From NCBI GenBank assembly GCA_020026175.1, contig JAHHQV010000011.1, forward strand, positions 1 to 57,600: 57,600 nucleotides of DNA, in the 5' to 3' direction. Below, piece by piece: positions 1 to 8,022 of the stretch. Made by a program: the position numbers and the translations under genes. How positions within the stretch are numbered: position 1 is the stretch's first letter; each line of letters opens with the position of its first letter. This DNA comes from Phocaeicola sp. (GTDB lineage Bacteria; Bacteroidota; Bacteroidia; Bacteroidales; Bacteroidaceae). The notes under the pieces were generated by a model, which was not told the DNA's origin, did no database searches, and saw only the letters and a program-made list of their open reading frames with translations.

Positions 1-811
1 GATTTACTTTCATTTTAGTATCTTTGCATAGAGAGAAACAGCTTATATGACCCTCGCAATAGGCTGGATGTGGTTGTGATTTACTTTCATTTTAGTATCT
101 TTGCATAGAGAGAAACAGCTAAACCCGGTCGAGCATGAAAGCCCGGCACGTTGTGATTTACTTTCATTTTAGTATCTTTGCATAGAGAGAAACAGCCTTT
201 TGCAAATATTCCGTAGCACGAAGTTTGTTGTGATTTACTTTCATTTTAGTATCTTTGCATAGAGAGAAACAGCCGCAGGTCAAAAAAAGTTGAAGAGGAA
301 TTGGTTGTGATTTACTTTCATTTTAGTATCTTTGCATAGAGAGAAACAGCAGTAACGCAATTTTCCATATCCAATTTTTTGTTGTGATTTACTTTCATTT
401 TAGTATCTTTGCATAGAGAGAAACAGCTTACAACGGAGAAAAAAAAGGCGGAAATTTGTTGTGATTTACTTTCATTTTAGTATCTTTGCATAGAGAGAAA
501 CAGCAATACCTGAACACAACAAATCATTCGTCGGGTTGTGATTTACTTTCATTTTAGTATCTTTGCATAGAGAGAAACAGCAATAGCTTAAAATACGATA
601 GCAATAACATAGTTGTGATTTACTTTCATTTTAGTATCTTTGCATAGAGAGAAACAGCTCACGTTCAAAGTTACAATAGCGCAAATCGGTTGTGATTTAC
701 TTTCATTTTAGTATCTTTGCATAGAGAGAAACAGCTATATGACCCTCGCAATATGGTGGATGGGGTTGTGATTTACTTTCATTTTAGTATCTTTGCATAG
801 AGAGAAACAGC
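1..811 (+). CRISPR. Type II-C CRISPR array, 11 repeats and 10 spacers, cut at its left end
   Basis: The repeat is 47 bp, begins GTTGTGATTTAC and ends GAGAGAAACAGC. Full copies start at 73, 150, 227, 304, 381, 458, 535, 612, 689 and 765. A partial copy (last 42 nt) occupies 1-42. All copies read as identical. Spacers are 30 nt, except the last (736-764), which is 29 nt. Orientation is set by the tracrRNA anti-repeat, which pairs with repeat nt 1-24, so crRNAs read on the + strand as spacer then repeat. The array therefore points towards the cas genes, which are on the - strand. No degenerate terminal repeat is seen at 811, and the other end lies outside the window, so the leader end is not identified. 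Confidence 0.98.
73..103 (+). promoter_or_regulatory. Promoter embedded in each CRISPR repeat (representative copy)
   Basis: Repeat nt 24-31 read TATCTTTG, a perfect Bacteroidetes -7 box (TAnnTTTG). Repeat nt 1-4 (GTTG) resemble the -33 box TTTG, with 19 nt between TTG and the -7 box. In this copy the -7 box is 96-103. Start of transcription is expected about 6-8 nt downstream, still inside the repeat, so each transcript would carry about ten repeat nucleotides, one spacer and then the next repeat. The same arrangement recurs in all ten full repeats. This is a sequence-based prediction. Confidence 0.6.
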
Positions 812-886
812 AGACTATTCACTTTGCATTGATAGTCAATTGTTTATCTGGCAAATTAGAAAATAAAAAACGATGTTTCTTGAAAT

Positions 887-916
887 AAAAAATCTCACAT
901 TATTGTGAGATTTTTT
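887..916. terminator. Bidirectional terminator between the CRISPR array and cas2
   Basis: A 9-bp stem AATCTCACA / TGTGAGATT (891-899 with 904-912) closes a TTAT loop. It is extended by four A:T pairs and flanked by A-rich and T-rich tracts on both sides. It can stop array transcripts on the + strand. On the - strand it lies just past the cas2 stop. Confidence 0.85.
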
Positions 917-919
917 ATT

Positions 920-1252
920 TTAGAAAAGTTCCAACTGCTGATCTGGAGCATCAGGTTGACGGATCTTCTTTCCAGAAAACAGTTCAATTTGGCCAAATTG
1001 TTTATCGGTGATGCATAAAATACCTACTTGGCCATACTCTGGCAAGAAAGATTTTATTCTTTTAATATGTACAGCTGCATTTTCCATACTGGCGCAATGC
1101 CGGATATAGATAGAAAACTGAAACATTGTAAATCCGTCTTTTTGTAAATTCTTGCGGAAAAGGGCATGTGCTTTCCTGTCTTTCTTGGTGTCTGTAGGTA
1201 AATCAAAAAATACCAAAATCCACATAATGCGATATTCACTAAACCTATTCAT
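920..1252 (-). CDS. cas2: CRISPR-associated endonuclease Cas2
   Basis: Cas2 is the small ferredoxin-fold partner of Cas1 in the spacer-integration complex. The protein has the family's opening strand with an aspartate, MWILVFFDLPTDTKKDRK, followed by the alpha helix and a YIRH-like segment. The start at 1252 (MNRFSEYRIM) gives 110 aa, close to the family norm, and lies 1 nt beyond the cas1 stop. An upstream ATG at 1294 would add 14 residues and overlap cas1. The gene is last in the cas9-cas1-cas2 operon and ends just before a shared terminator with the array. Confidence 0.94.
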   Translation of the reverse strand: MNRFSEYRIMWILVFFDLPTDTKKDRKAHALFRKNLQKDGFTMFQFSIYIRHCASMENAAVHIKRIKSFLPEYGQVGILCITDKQFGQIELFSGKKIRQPDAPDQQLELF

Positions 1253-1253
1253 T

Positions 1254-2189
1254 CTATTGTTTCTCAGGATAAATAATTCTACGCAACTCACCATTGAAGC
1301 ATTTATATAATGAGGTTGTGGTTTGAGAAGCTGCTATCATCAGCGGACTTCTTTTGCCATTGATTACTACATCAAGTGTTGGAATAGTCAGCAGTTCCGA
1401 TTTTATTGTTCTGTTCAATTCGATTGAGGAACCATATTTTTCCAGCAGATGGAACACCAGTTCATCGACATAAGGGCGATAGGGCTCCATTATATCATCG
1501 GCCAGACAATAGGCATTGTAACGGTTGTGATGATGAATACCTAGTGTAGGAAGTAATCCGCTGGATACTAATGCACGTGCTATGACTGCACGTAATATGG
1601 CATATCCATAATTTAAGAGATTGTTTGGACACATACCTTCTCTTTCTCTGGTAAAACCATTGATATGTGAGAACAAGGTTTTCCAATAAAAGGCAGCAGC
1701 TCTTGCCTCCAGATTGTCGGAATCGCCGCTCTTTACTTCAATTGCCCATACTTCCATACATTTGAAAGGTTTGTGCAGACACTTCTCCAAAACTTGATGC
1801 TGGTTGGCTATCTTGATTTTTATAGTCTGTTGCCAAAGTTGTTTTTTAAGGGGGAGTGAAGCTGCCAGTTGCTCTCTGAAGCGTTCATTCTGAACCGTAT
1901 TGCCATATAAAGGCAACATCAGCCCAACAGGCATTCCCTTGCTGTTGCAGGTAATTACGCTGGTATTGTTTTCTAAAAGAGCTTCTATTGCACTTGATGT
2001 GATGGTTATCTGCTTGTTGTCTAATACTACAACTCCTATATCTTCAATCGGTTTAGTCAGGATTTGTTTTTCCTTGAAACATTCCGAAAGTGAAGCGTTG
2101 AGCTCCACTTCCGGTAGTTTGATAACCAATTGATTGTTGTGCAATGATAAATAAGCTGGATTCCCAAAGTAAAGTGTTTTCTTTATCAT
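1254..2189 (-). CDS. cas1: CRISPR-associated integrase Cas1 (type II)
   Basis: Cas1 is the metal-dependent integrase that joins prespacers to the array. The 311-aa length and the opening MIKKTLYFGNPAYLSL are typical of type II Cas1. The C-terminal alpha-helical domain carries the conserved stretch HHHNRYNAYCLADDIMEPYR, including the histidine and acidic residues expected at the metal site, preceded by PNNLLNYGYAILRA. It is 15 nt downstream of cas9 and 1 nt upstream of cas2, so the three genes are probably one transcript. No cas4 or csn2 accompanies them, which defines subtype II-C. Confidence 0.96.
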   Translation of the reverse strand: MIKKTLYFGNPAYLSLHNNQLVIKLPEVELNASLSECFKEKQILTKPIEDIGVVVLDNKQITITSSAIEALLENNTSVITCNSKGMPVGLMLPLYGNTVQNERFREQLAASLPLKKQLWQQTIKIKIANQHQVLEKCLHKPFKCMEVWAIEVKSGDSDNLEARAAAFYWKTLFSHINGFTREREGMCPNNLLNYGYAILRAVIARALVSSGLLPTLGIHHHNRYNAYCLADDIMEPYRPYVDELVFHLLEKYGSSIELNRTIKSELLTIPTLDVVINGKRSPLMIAASQTTTSLYKCFNGELRRIIYPEKQ

Positions 2190-2204
2190 AGCATTGGTAT
2201 TATG

Positions 2205-5200
2205 TCATTTAAACTTAATGTTTCCCAATCGGTCTATTTCAAGCGGGATGCAAGTTTCTTTAATCATTTCATTGCTTATAGCCTTTTCCATTTTGTTCAT
2301 CGACGAATATTCTTTTTTATCCCAGATGACATTTGCTACAGTGGCCTGAATGAAAAAACATTGATTACCTGTACAACTGACCATCTTGTAGATTCGTTCT
2401 TTGTTTAATGGTTGTTTTATTTGGTTTGTTATACGTTCTTCGTCTGTAGGAAGATATACCAAGTCATTCGGAGACAACACAAAGGCTGGCAAATTGCCCG
2501 AAGCATCTTCAGGTGCTGGAGGTAATCCTTTTTTCATCCGGTCAATTACAATATTTAATGGAATGGAAGCATAAGAACGAGTCTTAATTTCTTTTCCACT
2601 TTCTTTGTCAGTCTTCAGCGATTCATATACAGCATAAAATAAGTTGGTACCTTTGGCTGCTTCTACAAATTTACTTTCTTTGTTTCCGTTTGTTCCTATT
2701 GCAAATTTGTTGGCCCGCTCATAAAACCTTGCCTTCATAATCGGCTGATGCTGTTTCCCGTTGTTCAAAGCTTGGATATTTTGGTTCATACGTCGTATGC
2801 CATCCGGTGAGAACGCTATTTCAGCCTTATTTCCGCTGTCCTGTAAATGTTTCAGCAATATTTTCTGTATCCCAGTATCTGTTATATCTTCTATATGATT
2901 CAATATTTTTTCCAGTATATTATTACCTGTATCGTTAGAATTAAACTCTGTGTCCAACGATTTTCTGATTGCAAAATAACTATCTTTGGTTTCCTTTGTA
3001 AAATAATAGATTTCAATTTTTTTAAGGTTCAAGTCCGGCCATTCATTTTTATGCGTATCAAAATAGTTGTTGATAGCCTTTATGTCATAGTTGGCTTGAA
3101 CCAGTTTCACGAGCTGATGCTTCAGTGTTTTATCTACTATTCTATGGAGGCTGTTCAGTGCATCCTTCAAAGCAACAGTTTTTATTTTGCGTAAGTTGAC
3201 CTCTCCATAAACCGTATCTTTGTGCATTGGTTTGCGGATGGCCCAACTGTCACCTTTTGTTTGTGGAACCAGTACCTTTTTTCCTTCCTCATTATAGTGC
3301 TGGAAATAGTTGGTAGTGCGGTTGATAACTCTTAGGTTTTGTTTGAAACTTACTACAATTTCCGTCAATGCCATGTAGACATCCTGTGTAAATGTTTCCC
3401 AAGGCTTGCGGACAATCCATCGGTAATTTCCTTTGTCATCAGTTTCTTTTTTGTCACACAATAGACGCTGAAGGTCATGTCTGGTGATTTTAGAATCCTT
3501 TCTGGCTGAAGCGTTGTTCAGATAATTGACGATGTTTCTGGTGGCACAGGCAATAACAATAGCATCCATGGCATGGTGGCGATGGTCTATTCGTTTCTTG
3601 TTGAAGCCTTTTTGCAGGTAGAGTGGCATTGTCGGGATGAGATGACCACCCGCACTGACAGATGTAAAATCGGAGGTTTCCACCAATTCATTTAATCGCA
3701 TGAATCGTGGTAATATGATACGGTTCCATACATCTTGTATTCCCCAGTCTTTTTTCAATCTGTCTGTAATACCGCCAGTGCACACAATTACGTTTTTGGA
3801 AATGGCTTCTTGTTCCCCTTCTTCACGTACAATGTTGGATAGCAGTCCTTTTATTAATTTGCTGATGTATCGGCTATCATTCAGTTGGCGTTCGATAAAT
3901 CCTTCAGGAATATCTTCGAGCAGCAGTTTTTTCATTTTAGCCGAGTTGTTGGAATAAGTCTTTTTTATGAATTCTTCATATTCTCCAACTTCAAGGATAG
4001 CGGTTTTTTCACCGTTTCCCAAATCAACTATCTCTCCATGATGCTGCTTGATAAATTCGTAGCCCAAAGAATTGTCCTTTAACTTATTTACGGCTGATTC
4101 ACAGATTACTTTGTTTGTGTACGAGTCATCAAAATAACGTGATTGAGGAATTACATGTTCTATTTCATACGCATTGGTGAACAATTTTCCTAGAGGTATA
4201 ATTCTTCCAGTATAAGGAGAGCGATACTTTTGATCCAACCAAAGTTTATATTTCAGAATTTCAGCATGAGTCGGCTGTTTTTTGATGTCACTCTCTTTGA
4301 ATTTCTTCAAAATCTTGGCAATATCTTCTGGAACATCTTCTGGGTTAGACAATACACCATCTTCGTAAATGCGCAGGATTTCCTGTTGGCTAGGTGAATA
4401 AGGACGAACGTTCTCTATTTCAAAATCCTGGTTTTGAAACTCTGCAAGCAAGGCTTTGATTCTTAGATTGGTATATTCATTTTCCAGAGACTGTTTAGAC
4501 AGCTGTTCACGTTCTTTGGCTGTCTTTTTCATTTCCCTGCCCAATTCGATATGTATTTCATCTATTTGTCCTTCTTTTTTCCAAATATCGCGCACTACAC
4601 GAAGAGTTTCTGTTACTACTTGCTCTACAATAGGATTGCGGAGTGAATGTTGTTTGAAGTTTTGAAGGTAGCGATCAATATCTTTTGGGGAAGTCCATTT
4701 GTTGACATCTTTTATTTCAGAATGGCGGTCGTATACAATATAGCAGGCCAACCACAAAGGAAGCCCCTTGAAAGAATGAAAGTCAGTAAGGTGAACAGCC
4801 TTTTCACGAACTCTGTTATGCATCTCTTCATCATATTCACCAGTCAGTAATTTTCCAATACGGCAAAGGGTGGAAGCGTCAATAGACTGTGCATCCCAAT
4901 ATTTCCCCATACGCATTAAAGGAAGCAGTCTGCTGATGGCTTTTAAAGAATAAGCAGCAAAATCATTTGCAAAAGGAGGCATATTGGAGAAGGCTTCAAC
5001 GAAGCAATCGCCTAACTGGTTCTTTTCCGCAAATCTGTGTAAAGCTTTCTGCAGTTCTTGTTTGTCTGAAATGGAGTAAAGCAAATGCCATAAGTCTTCT
5101 TCCAACTTCTTGGTAAGGCATTTCTTGTCTATTTTAGCCTTTTCCAATCGGCTTGTGAGGGCGGCACGAGTTTCATTGCATGGATAAATCTTGTCTTCAA

Positions 5201-6752
5201 CATAATTCCAACGATACCCCGGCAGTTCTTTCTTATTTATATTAAAAGGTTTATAGGCAAGCAAAGTCTTTTGAGAAATCTCTTTCTTCTCGTTTAGCCA
5301 TTCAAATAATGACACATAGCTTTCCTCGTCTTTTAAGAAATCAGAGGTGACATCTACATCTGTCTTGAATGAATCTCCTACCATTTTTTCTCGCTGATAA
5401 ATGCGCAGGTTTGAAATGAACTGCCATAAGCGGAACTCTTGGAACAGAGGATGCGATTTGGAAGTACATTTTAGGGATTGATGCTCCAGTGTTCCGTCTG
5501 ACTTTTTATAGACACGCACTTCATAAGGACAATTGTCAATCAGGTTCTTTTTGCTTTTAAGCGGACGTTGGTAAAATAAAATGTCCTCAATCAGAAAATG
5601 AATGAAAGTGGAGTTTAGCAAGACATTTCGGTGCGATTCATTGCAAGGATAAAGTTCTTCCACACACCTTGTTAGCAACGTTTGGTCTTTCAATTCCGGA
5701 TGAAAGTTGCTTTGTGTTTCTAGAATCTTGATAAGTTCATTCTTGTAGTATATTCGCTCAATGGTGCGCACCAGTTTCCCTTTTATCTTTTGAGTAGGGT
5801 TTTGCAACAGCACATCATAGATGTATGCACCTACAGTCTTACCGCTTTCGTCTATTGATTCTTGCGTCTTGGCTTTCAACAATCCCCAATCATCTTCTTT
5901 AGGGGCACGTATAGAATACTTTTCATTTCCATCCTTGTCACGTTTGGTATTGCCAGAATCATCCAGTTCAGTAGTGATAATGAAATCTTTTGTCTGTCCC
6001 TCCCAATCTAAAGGGGTACTGCTGGCTTTGCGATAAAGAAATCCGTTTTCCAAGTGGATATTATACCAGATATCTTTCCCTTTACGGTCGCCTGAGTCTT
6101 CTACCGAAAGAACTTTTAGTGCATAATACTTTGCACATTTCTTGTTGTCTTCCTGTTCTTCTTCGCCACGCAGTTGATAATATCCGCGTTTTTGGTTGAA
6201 GTTTAATAACACCCAAGCCAGTTCTTCTTTTGTGATGGAAGTGGTCAATGCTTTTTTTCGCAGGTAATATAGAGTCCAGTCATAAGGATTTTTTTTCCCA
6301 CTCTCTAAAAAATCAGGGTTACTTTGTTGGAATTCATGGAGCATTTCATTGAACGAGTCCTTGAACAGGAACGAATATTTTCCTTCAGTATCTTTGTACC
6401 ATGCTAATTTGGGTTCTGTTCCAGCGGTGAATTTTCCATAACGGGTTATTTGTGAAGCATAGTGTTCAGGAAGAAAATTCATGCAATGCAAAACTCTAAG
6501 TAATCGTTCTCTGCGTAGCAGACTTCGTTCTCTTAGTCGGCGTGTGCCTCTAAACCCTGTGCGTTCAGAGGTTTGAGATTTGGAATTTCCTTTGTCGAAA
6601 TCTCCTAAAGTGGCAGCATCCATAGGGATAATTCTACTTCCGGTGGAGGAAATGTTTATAAACTTTTCGTTTCCGTCTTCGTTGACAGATGAATTGATGA
6701 TTGCCCATCCAATGCTGTTTGTCCCCAAGTCTAGGCCTAATGTCTTTTTCAT
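2205..6752 (-). CDS. cas9: CRISPR-associated endonuclease Cas9, type II-C
   Basis: Cas9 is the crRNA:tracrRNA-guided double-strand DNA nuclease. All catalytic motifs are present: RuvC-I GLDLGTNSIGWAI with D8, RuvC-II IHIELGREMKK with E736, HNH YEIEHVIPQSRYFDD with H866, and RuvC-III HRHHAMDAIVIA with H1060 and D1063. The arginine-rich bridge helix follows RuvC-I (GFRGTRRLRERSLLRRERLLRVL). At 1515 aa it is long for subtype II-C but in keeping with Bacteroidetes members. The extra length lies in the recognition lobe and the roughly 450 residues after RuvC-III. No frameshift or catalytic loss is visible, so it should be active. It is first in the cas operon, divergent from the tracrRNA. Confidence 0.98.
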   Translation of the reverse strand: MKKTLGLDLGTNSIGWAIINSSVNEDGNEKFINISSTGSRIIPMDAATLGDFDKGNSKSQTSERTGFRGTRRLRERSLLRRERLLRVLHCMNFLPEHYASQITRYGKFTAGTEPKLAWYKDTEGKYSFLFKDSFNEMLHEFQQSNPDFLESGKKNPYDWTLYYLRKKALTTSITKEELAWVLLNFNQKRGYYQLRGEEEQEDNKKCAKYYALKVLSVEDSGDRKGKDIWYNIHLENGFLYRKASSTPLDWEGQTKDFIITTELDDSGNTKRDKDGNEKYSIRAPKEDDWGLLKAKTQESIDESGKTVGAYIYDVLLQNPTQKIKGKLVRTIERIYYKNELIKILETQSNFHPELKDQTLLTRCVEELYPCNESHRNVLLNSTFIHFLIEDILFYQRPLKSKKNLIDNCPYEVRVYKKSDGTLEHQSLKCTSKSHPLFQEFRLWQFISNLRIYQREKMVGDSFKTDVDVTSDFLKDEESYVSLFEWLNEKKEISQKTLLAYKPFNINKKELPGYRWNYVEDKIYPCNETRAALTSRLEKAKIDKKCLTKKLEEDLWHLLYSISDKQELQKALHRFAEKNQLGDCFVEAFSNMPPFANDFAAYSLKAISRLLPLMRMGKYWDAQSIDASTLCRIGKLLTGEYDEEMHNRVREKAVHLTDFHSFKGLPLWLACYIVYDRHSEIKDVNKWTSPKDIDRYLQNFKQHSLRNPIVEQVVTETLRVVRDIWKKEGQIDEIHIELGREMKKTAKEREQLSKQSLENEYTNLRIKALLAEFQNQDFEIENVRPYSPSQQEILRIYEDGVLSNPEDVPEDIAKILKKFKESDIKKQPTHAEILKYKLWLDQKYRSPYTGRIIPLGKLFTNAYEIEHVIPQSRYFDDSYTNKVICESAVNKLKDNSLGYEFIKQHHGEIVDLGNGEKTAILEVGEYEEFIKKTYSNNSAKMKKLLLEDIPEGFIERQLNDSRYISKLIKGLLSNIVREEGEQEAISKNVIVCTGGITDRLKKDWGIQDVWNRIILPRFMRLNELVETSDFTSVSAGGHLIPTMPLYLQKGFNKKRIDHRHHAMDAIVIACATRNIVNYLNNASARKDSKITRHDLQRLLCDKKETDDKGNYRWIVRKPWETFTQDVYMALTEIVVSFKQNLRVINRTTNYFQHYNEEGKKVLVPQTKGDSWAIRKPMHKDTVYGEVNLRKIKTVALKDALNSLHRIVDKTLKHQLVKLVQANYDIKAINNYFDTHKNEWPDLNLKKIEIYYFTKETKDSYFAIRKSLDTEFNSNDTGNNILEKILNHIEDITDTGIQKILLKHLQDSGNKAEIAFSPDGIRRMNQNIQALNNGKQHQPIMKARFYERANKFAIGTNGNKESKFVEAAKGTNLFYAVYESLKTDKESGKEIKTRSYASIPLNIVIDRMKKGLPPAPEDASGNLPAFVLSPNDLVYLPTDEERITNQIKQPLNKERIYKMVSCTGNQCFFIQATVANVIWDKKEYSSMNKMEKAISNEMIKETCIPLEIDRLGNIKFK

Positions 6753-6776
6753 ATCTTAATTTATTACAATTTGCAT

Positions 6777-6784
6777 CAAAGATA
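6777..6784 (-). promoter_or_regulatory. Predicted cas9 operon promoter (-7 box)
   Basis: On the - strand this reads TATCTTTG, a perfect TAnnTTTG box 24 nt before the cas9 ATG. No convincing -33 box is seen. It is divergent from the tracrRNA promoter 43 bp away. Confidence 0.6.
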
Positions 6785-6827
6785 AAAAAAATACTTGATA
6801 AGGGCATATAAGTTTAAAAATATATAG

Positions 6828-6835
6828 TATATTTG
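6828..6835 (+). promoter_or_regulatory. Predicted tracrRNA promoter (-7 box)
   Basis: TATATTTG matches TAnnTTTG and ends 4 nt before the anti-repeat, so transcription would begin at or inside the anti-repeat. The wider sequence TAGTATATTTGCA differs by one base from the -7 region inside the CRISPR repeats (TAGTATCTTTGCA). The -33 region is weak. Confidence 0.6.
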
Positions 6836-6839
6836 CAAA

Positions 6840-6924
6840 ACTAAAATGAAGTAAATCACAATAAGGATTATTCCGTTGTGAAAACATTTAAAGCGGTCTT
6901 GAAAAAGGTCGCTTTCTTTTTTTT
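6840..6924 (+). ncRNA. tracrRNA of the type II-C CRISPR system
   Basis: Positions 6840-6862 are the reverse complement of CRISPR repeat nt 1-24, except for one missing base (a single-nt bulge) and a terminal G:U pair. This is the anti-repeat. It is followed by a small hairpin GGA-UUAU-UCC (6865-6874), a short UGU-GAAA-ACA stem (6877-6886), and an 11-bp hairpin closed by a GAAA loop (6890-6915, arms AAAGCGGUCUU / AAGGUCGCUUU). Eight T residues (6917-6924) complete an intrinsic terminator. The gene lies divergently upstream of cas9. Expected role: pairs with pre-crRNA and loads it on Cas9. Confidence 0.93.
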
Positions 6925-7036
6925 CATCTTATTCCCTCATTCTGAAATACACATTAGGTAGCAAGACAGCCGTTTCCGTTGCATCATCTTCCTTTCCATA
7001 GAAATGCTATATACTGTTTCAACCCATGAAACAAAA

Positions 7037-7070
7037 AAAAGCTCTGATTCTATCCCGAACCAGAGCTTTT
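7037..7070 (-). terminator. Terminator of the tRNA-Asp transcript
   Basis: A 10-bp perfect stem AAAAGCTCTG / CAGAGCTTTT encloses a 14-nt loop. On the - strand it is followed by a run of U (A tract at 7033-7040 on +), just downstream of the tRNA gene. Confidence 0.8.
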
Positions 7071-7084
7071 ACTTTCTTTTATTG

Positions 7085-7158
7085 CGGTGCGTACGGGACT
7101 CGAACCCGTGACCCCATGCGTGACAGGCATGTATTCTAACCAACTGAACTAACGCACC
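7085..7158 (-). tRNA. tRNA-Asp (anticodon GTC)
   Basis: Read on the - strand, the gene folds as a standard cloverleaf. It has a 7-bp acceptor stem GGTGCGT / ACGCACC with discriminator G, an anticodon stem CATGC / GCATG with loop CTGTCAC (anticodon GTC), and a T arm ACGGG-TTCGAGT-CCCGT. CCA is not encoded. It separates the CRISPR-Cas locus from the histidine genes. No repeated 3' fragment marking an integrated element was seen within the window. Confidence 0.96.
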
Positions 7159-7363
7159 TTTTTTCTTGATTGCGGTACAAAGATATAGCTTTTTCTTTAA
7201 TCTGCAATATTTTCTGTTTTTTTATTGAATATATCATAGGAACATTATTTATATGATATTATTTTTTAATCCATAAATTATATTATCACATATATACAGT
7301 AAGAAAAACAAGCACAAAAACAAACTTTTTGATAGAAAAGCTATGAAATAAATAATATTTAGT

Positions 7364-7371
7364 TATTTTTG
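7364..7371 (+). promoter_or_regulatory. Predicted promoter of the hisHAF-IE operon
   Basis: TATTTTTG fits TAnnTTTG and lies 38 nt before the hisH ATG. The roughly 200 bases upstream, back to the tRNA, are very AT-rich and show no other feature. There is no visible his-leader peptide or T-box-like element. Confidence 0.45.
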
Positions 7372-7409
7372 CGAAAACGAAAAAAATGTACGTCAACATA
7401 TAGAAAAGA

Positions 7410-8000
7410 ATGAATGTAGCAATAATAAAATATAATGCGGGAAATATCTTTTCGGTAGACTATGCTTTAAAGAGAATAGGTGTATCGCCTATTATCACAG
7501 CAAATAAGGAGCTGCTTATGAAAGCAGACAAAATTATATTTCCAGGTGTTGGTGAAGCCGGTACTACAATGAATTATCTGAAAGAAAACAAGCTTGACAT
7601 ATTCATTAAAGAGTTGAAACAGCCTGTTTTGGGGATATGTCTGGGGATGCAACTTATGTGCAGCCACTCGGAGGAAGGAGATGTAGACTGCTTGGGAATA
7701 TTCGATACAGAAGTTAAGAAGTTCACTCCACAGATACGAGAAGATAAAGTGCCGCATATGGGATGGAATACAATAAAGAACACATCGGGACCACTGTTCA
7801 GAGGCTTTGAACAAGAAGAGTATGTGTATTTTGTACATAGCTACTATGTTCCTAAAAACGACTTTACAGCTGCCGAAACTGATTATATACTTACGTATAG
7901 TTCGGCACTACATAAAGACAATTTCTATGCCACACAGTTTCATCCAGAAAAGAGTGGAAACATAGGCAAAAGAATATTGAAAAACTTTTTAGATTTGTAA
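7410..8000 (+). CDS. hisH: Imidazole glycerol phosphate synthase, glutamine amidotransferase subunit
   Basis: HisH hydrolyses glutamine and passes ammonia to HisF to form imidazole glycerol phosphate and AICAR in histidine synthesis. The 196-aa protein is a class I amidotransferase. The nucleophile is C77 in LGICLGMQLM, and the His-Glu pair lies in QFHPEKSGNIG near the C-terminus. The opening MNVAIIKYNAGNIFSV and the oxyanion segment FPGVGEAGTTM are also typical. It is first in a four-gene his cluster that also supplies its partner hisF. The remaining his genes are not in this window. Confidence 0.97.
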   Translation: MNVAIIKYNAGNIFSVDYALKRIGVSPIITANKELLMKADKIIFPGVGEAGTTMNYLKENKLDIFIKELKQPVLGICLGMQLMCSHSEEGDVDCLGIFDTEVKKFTPQIREDKVPHMGWNTIKNTSGPLFRGFEQEEYVYFVHSYYVPKNDFTAAETDYILTYSSALHKDNFYATQFHPEKSGNIGKRILKNFLDL

Positions 8001-8022
8001 CACATAATATATAATTGAACAA

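Noticed and set aside
1..811. Spacers that might target this window itself
   Set aside because: I looked for the distinctive parts of each spacer in the rest of the window and saw no match, so no self-targeting is claimed here.
2205..6752. Many open frames on the + strand inside cas9
   Set aside because: They are short shadows of a single long coding frame with all Cas9 motifs on the - strand and lack recognisable protein features.
7085..7158. tRNA-Asp as integration site of a genomic island carrying the CRISPR locus
   Set aside because: No duplicated tRNA 3' end, integrase or other mobility gene is visible. The other side of the locus is outside the window.
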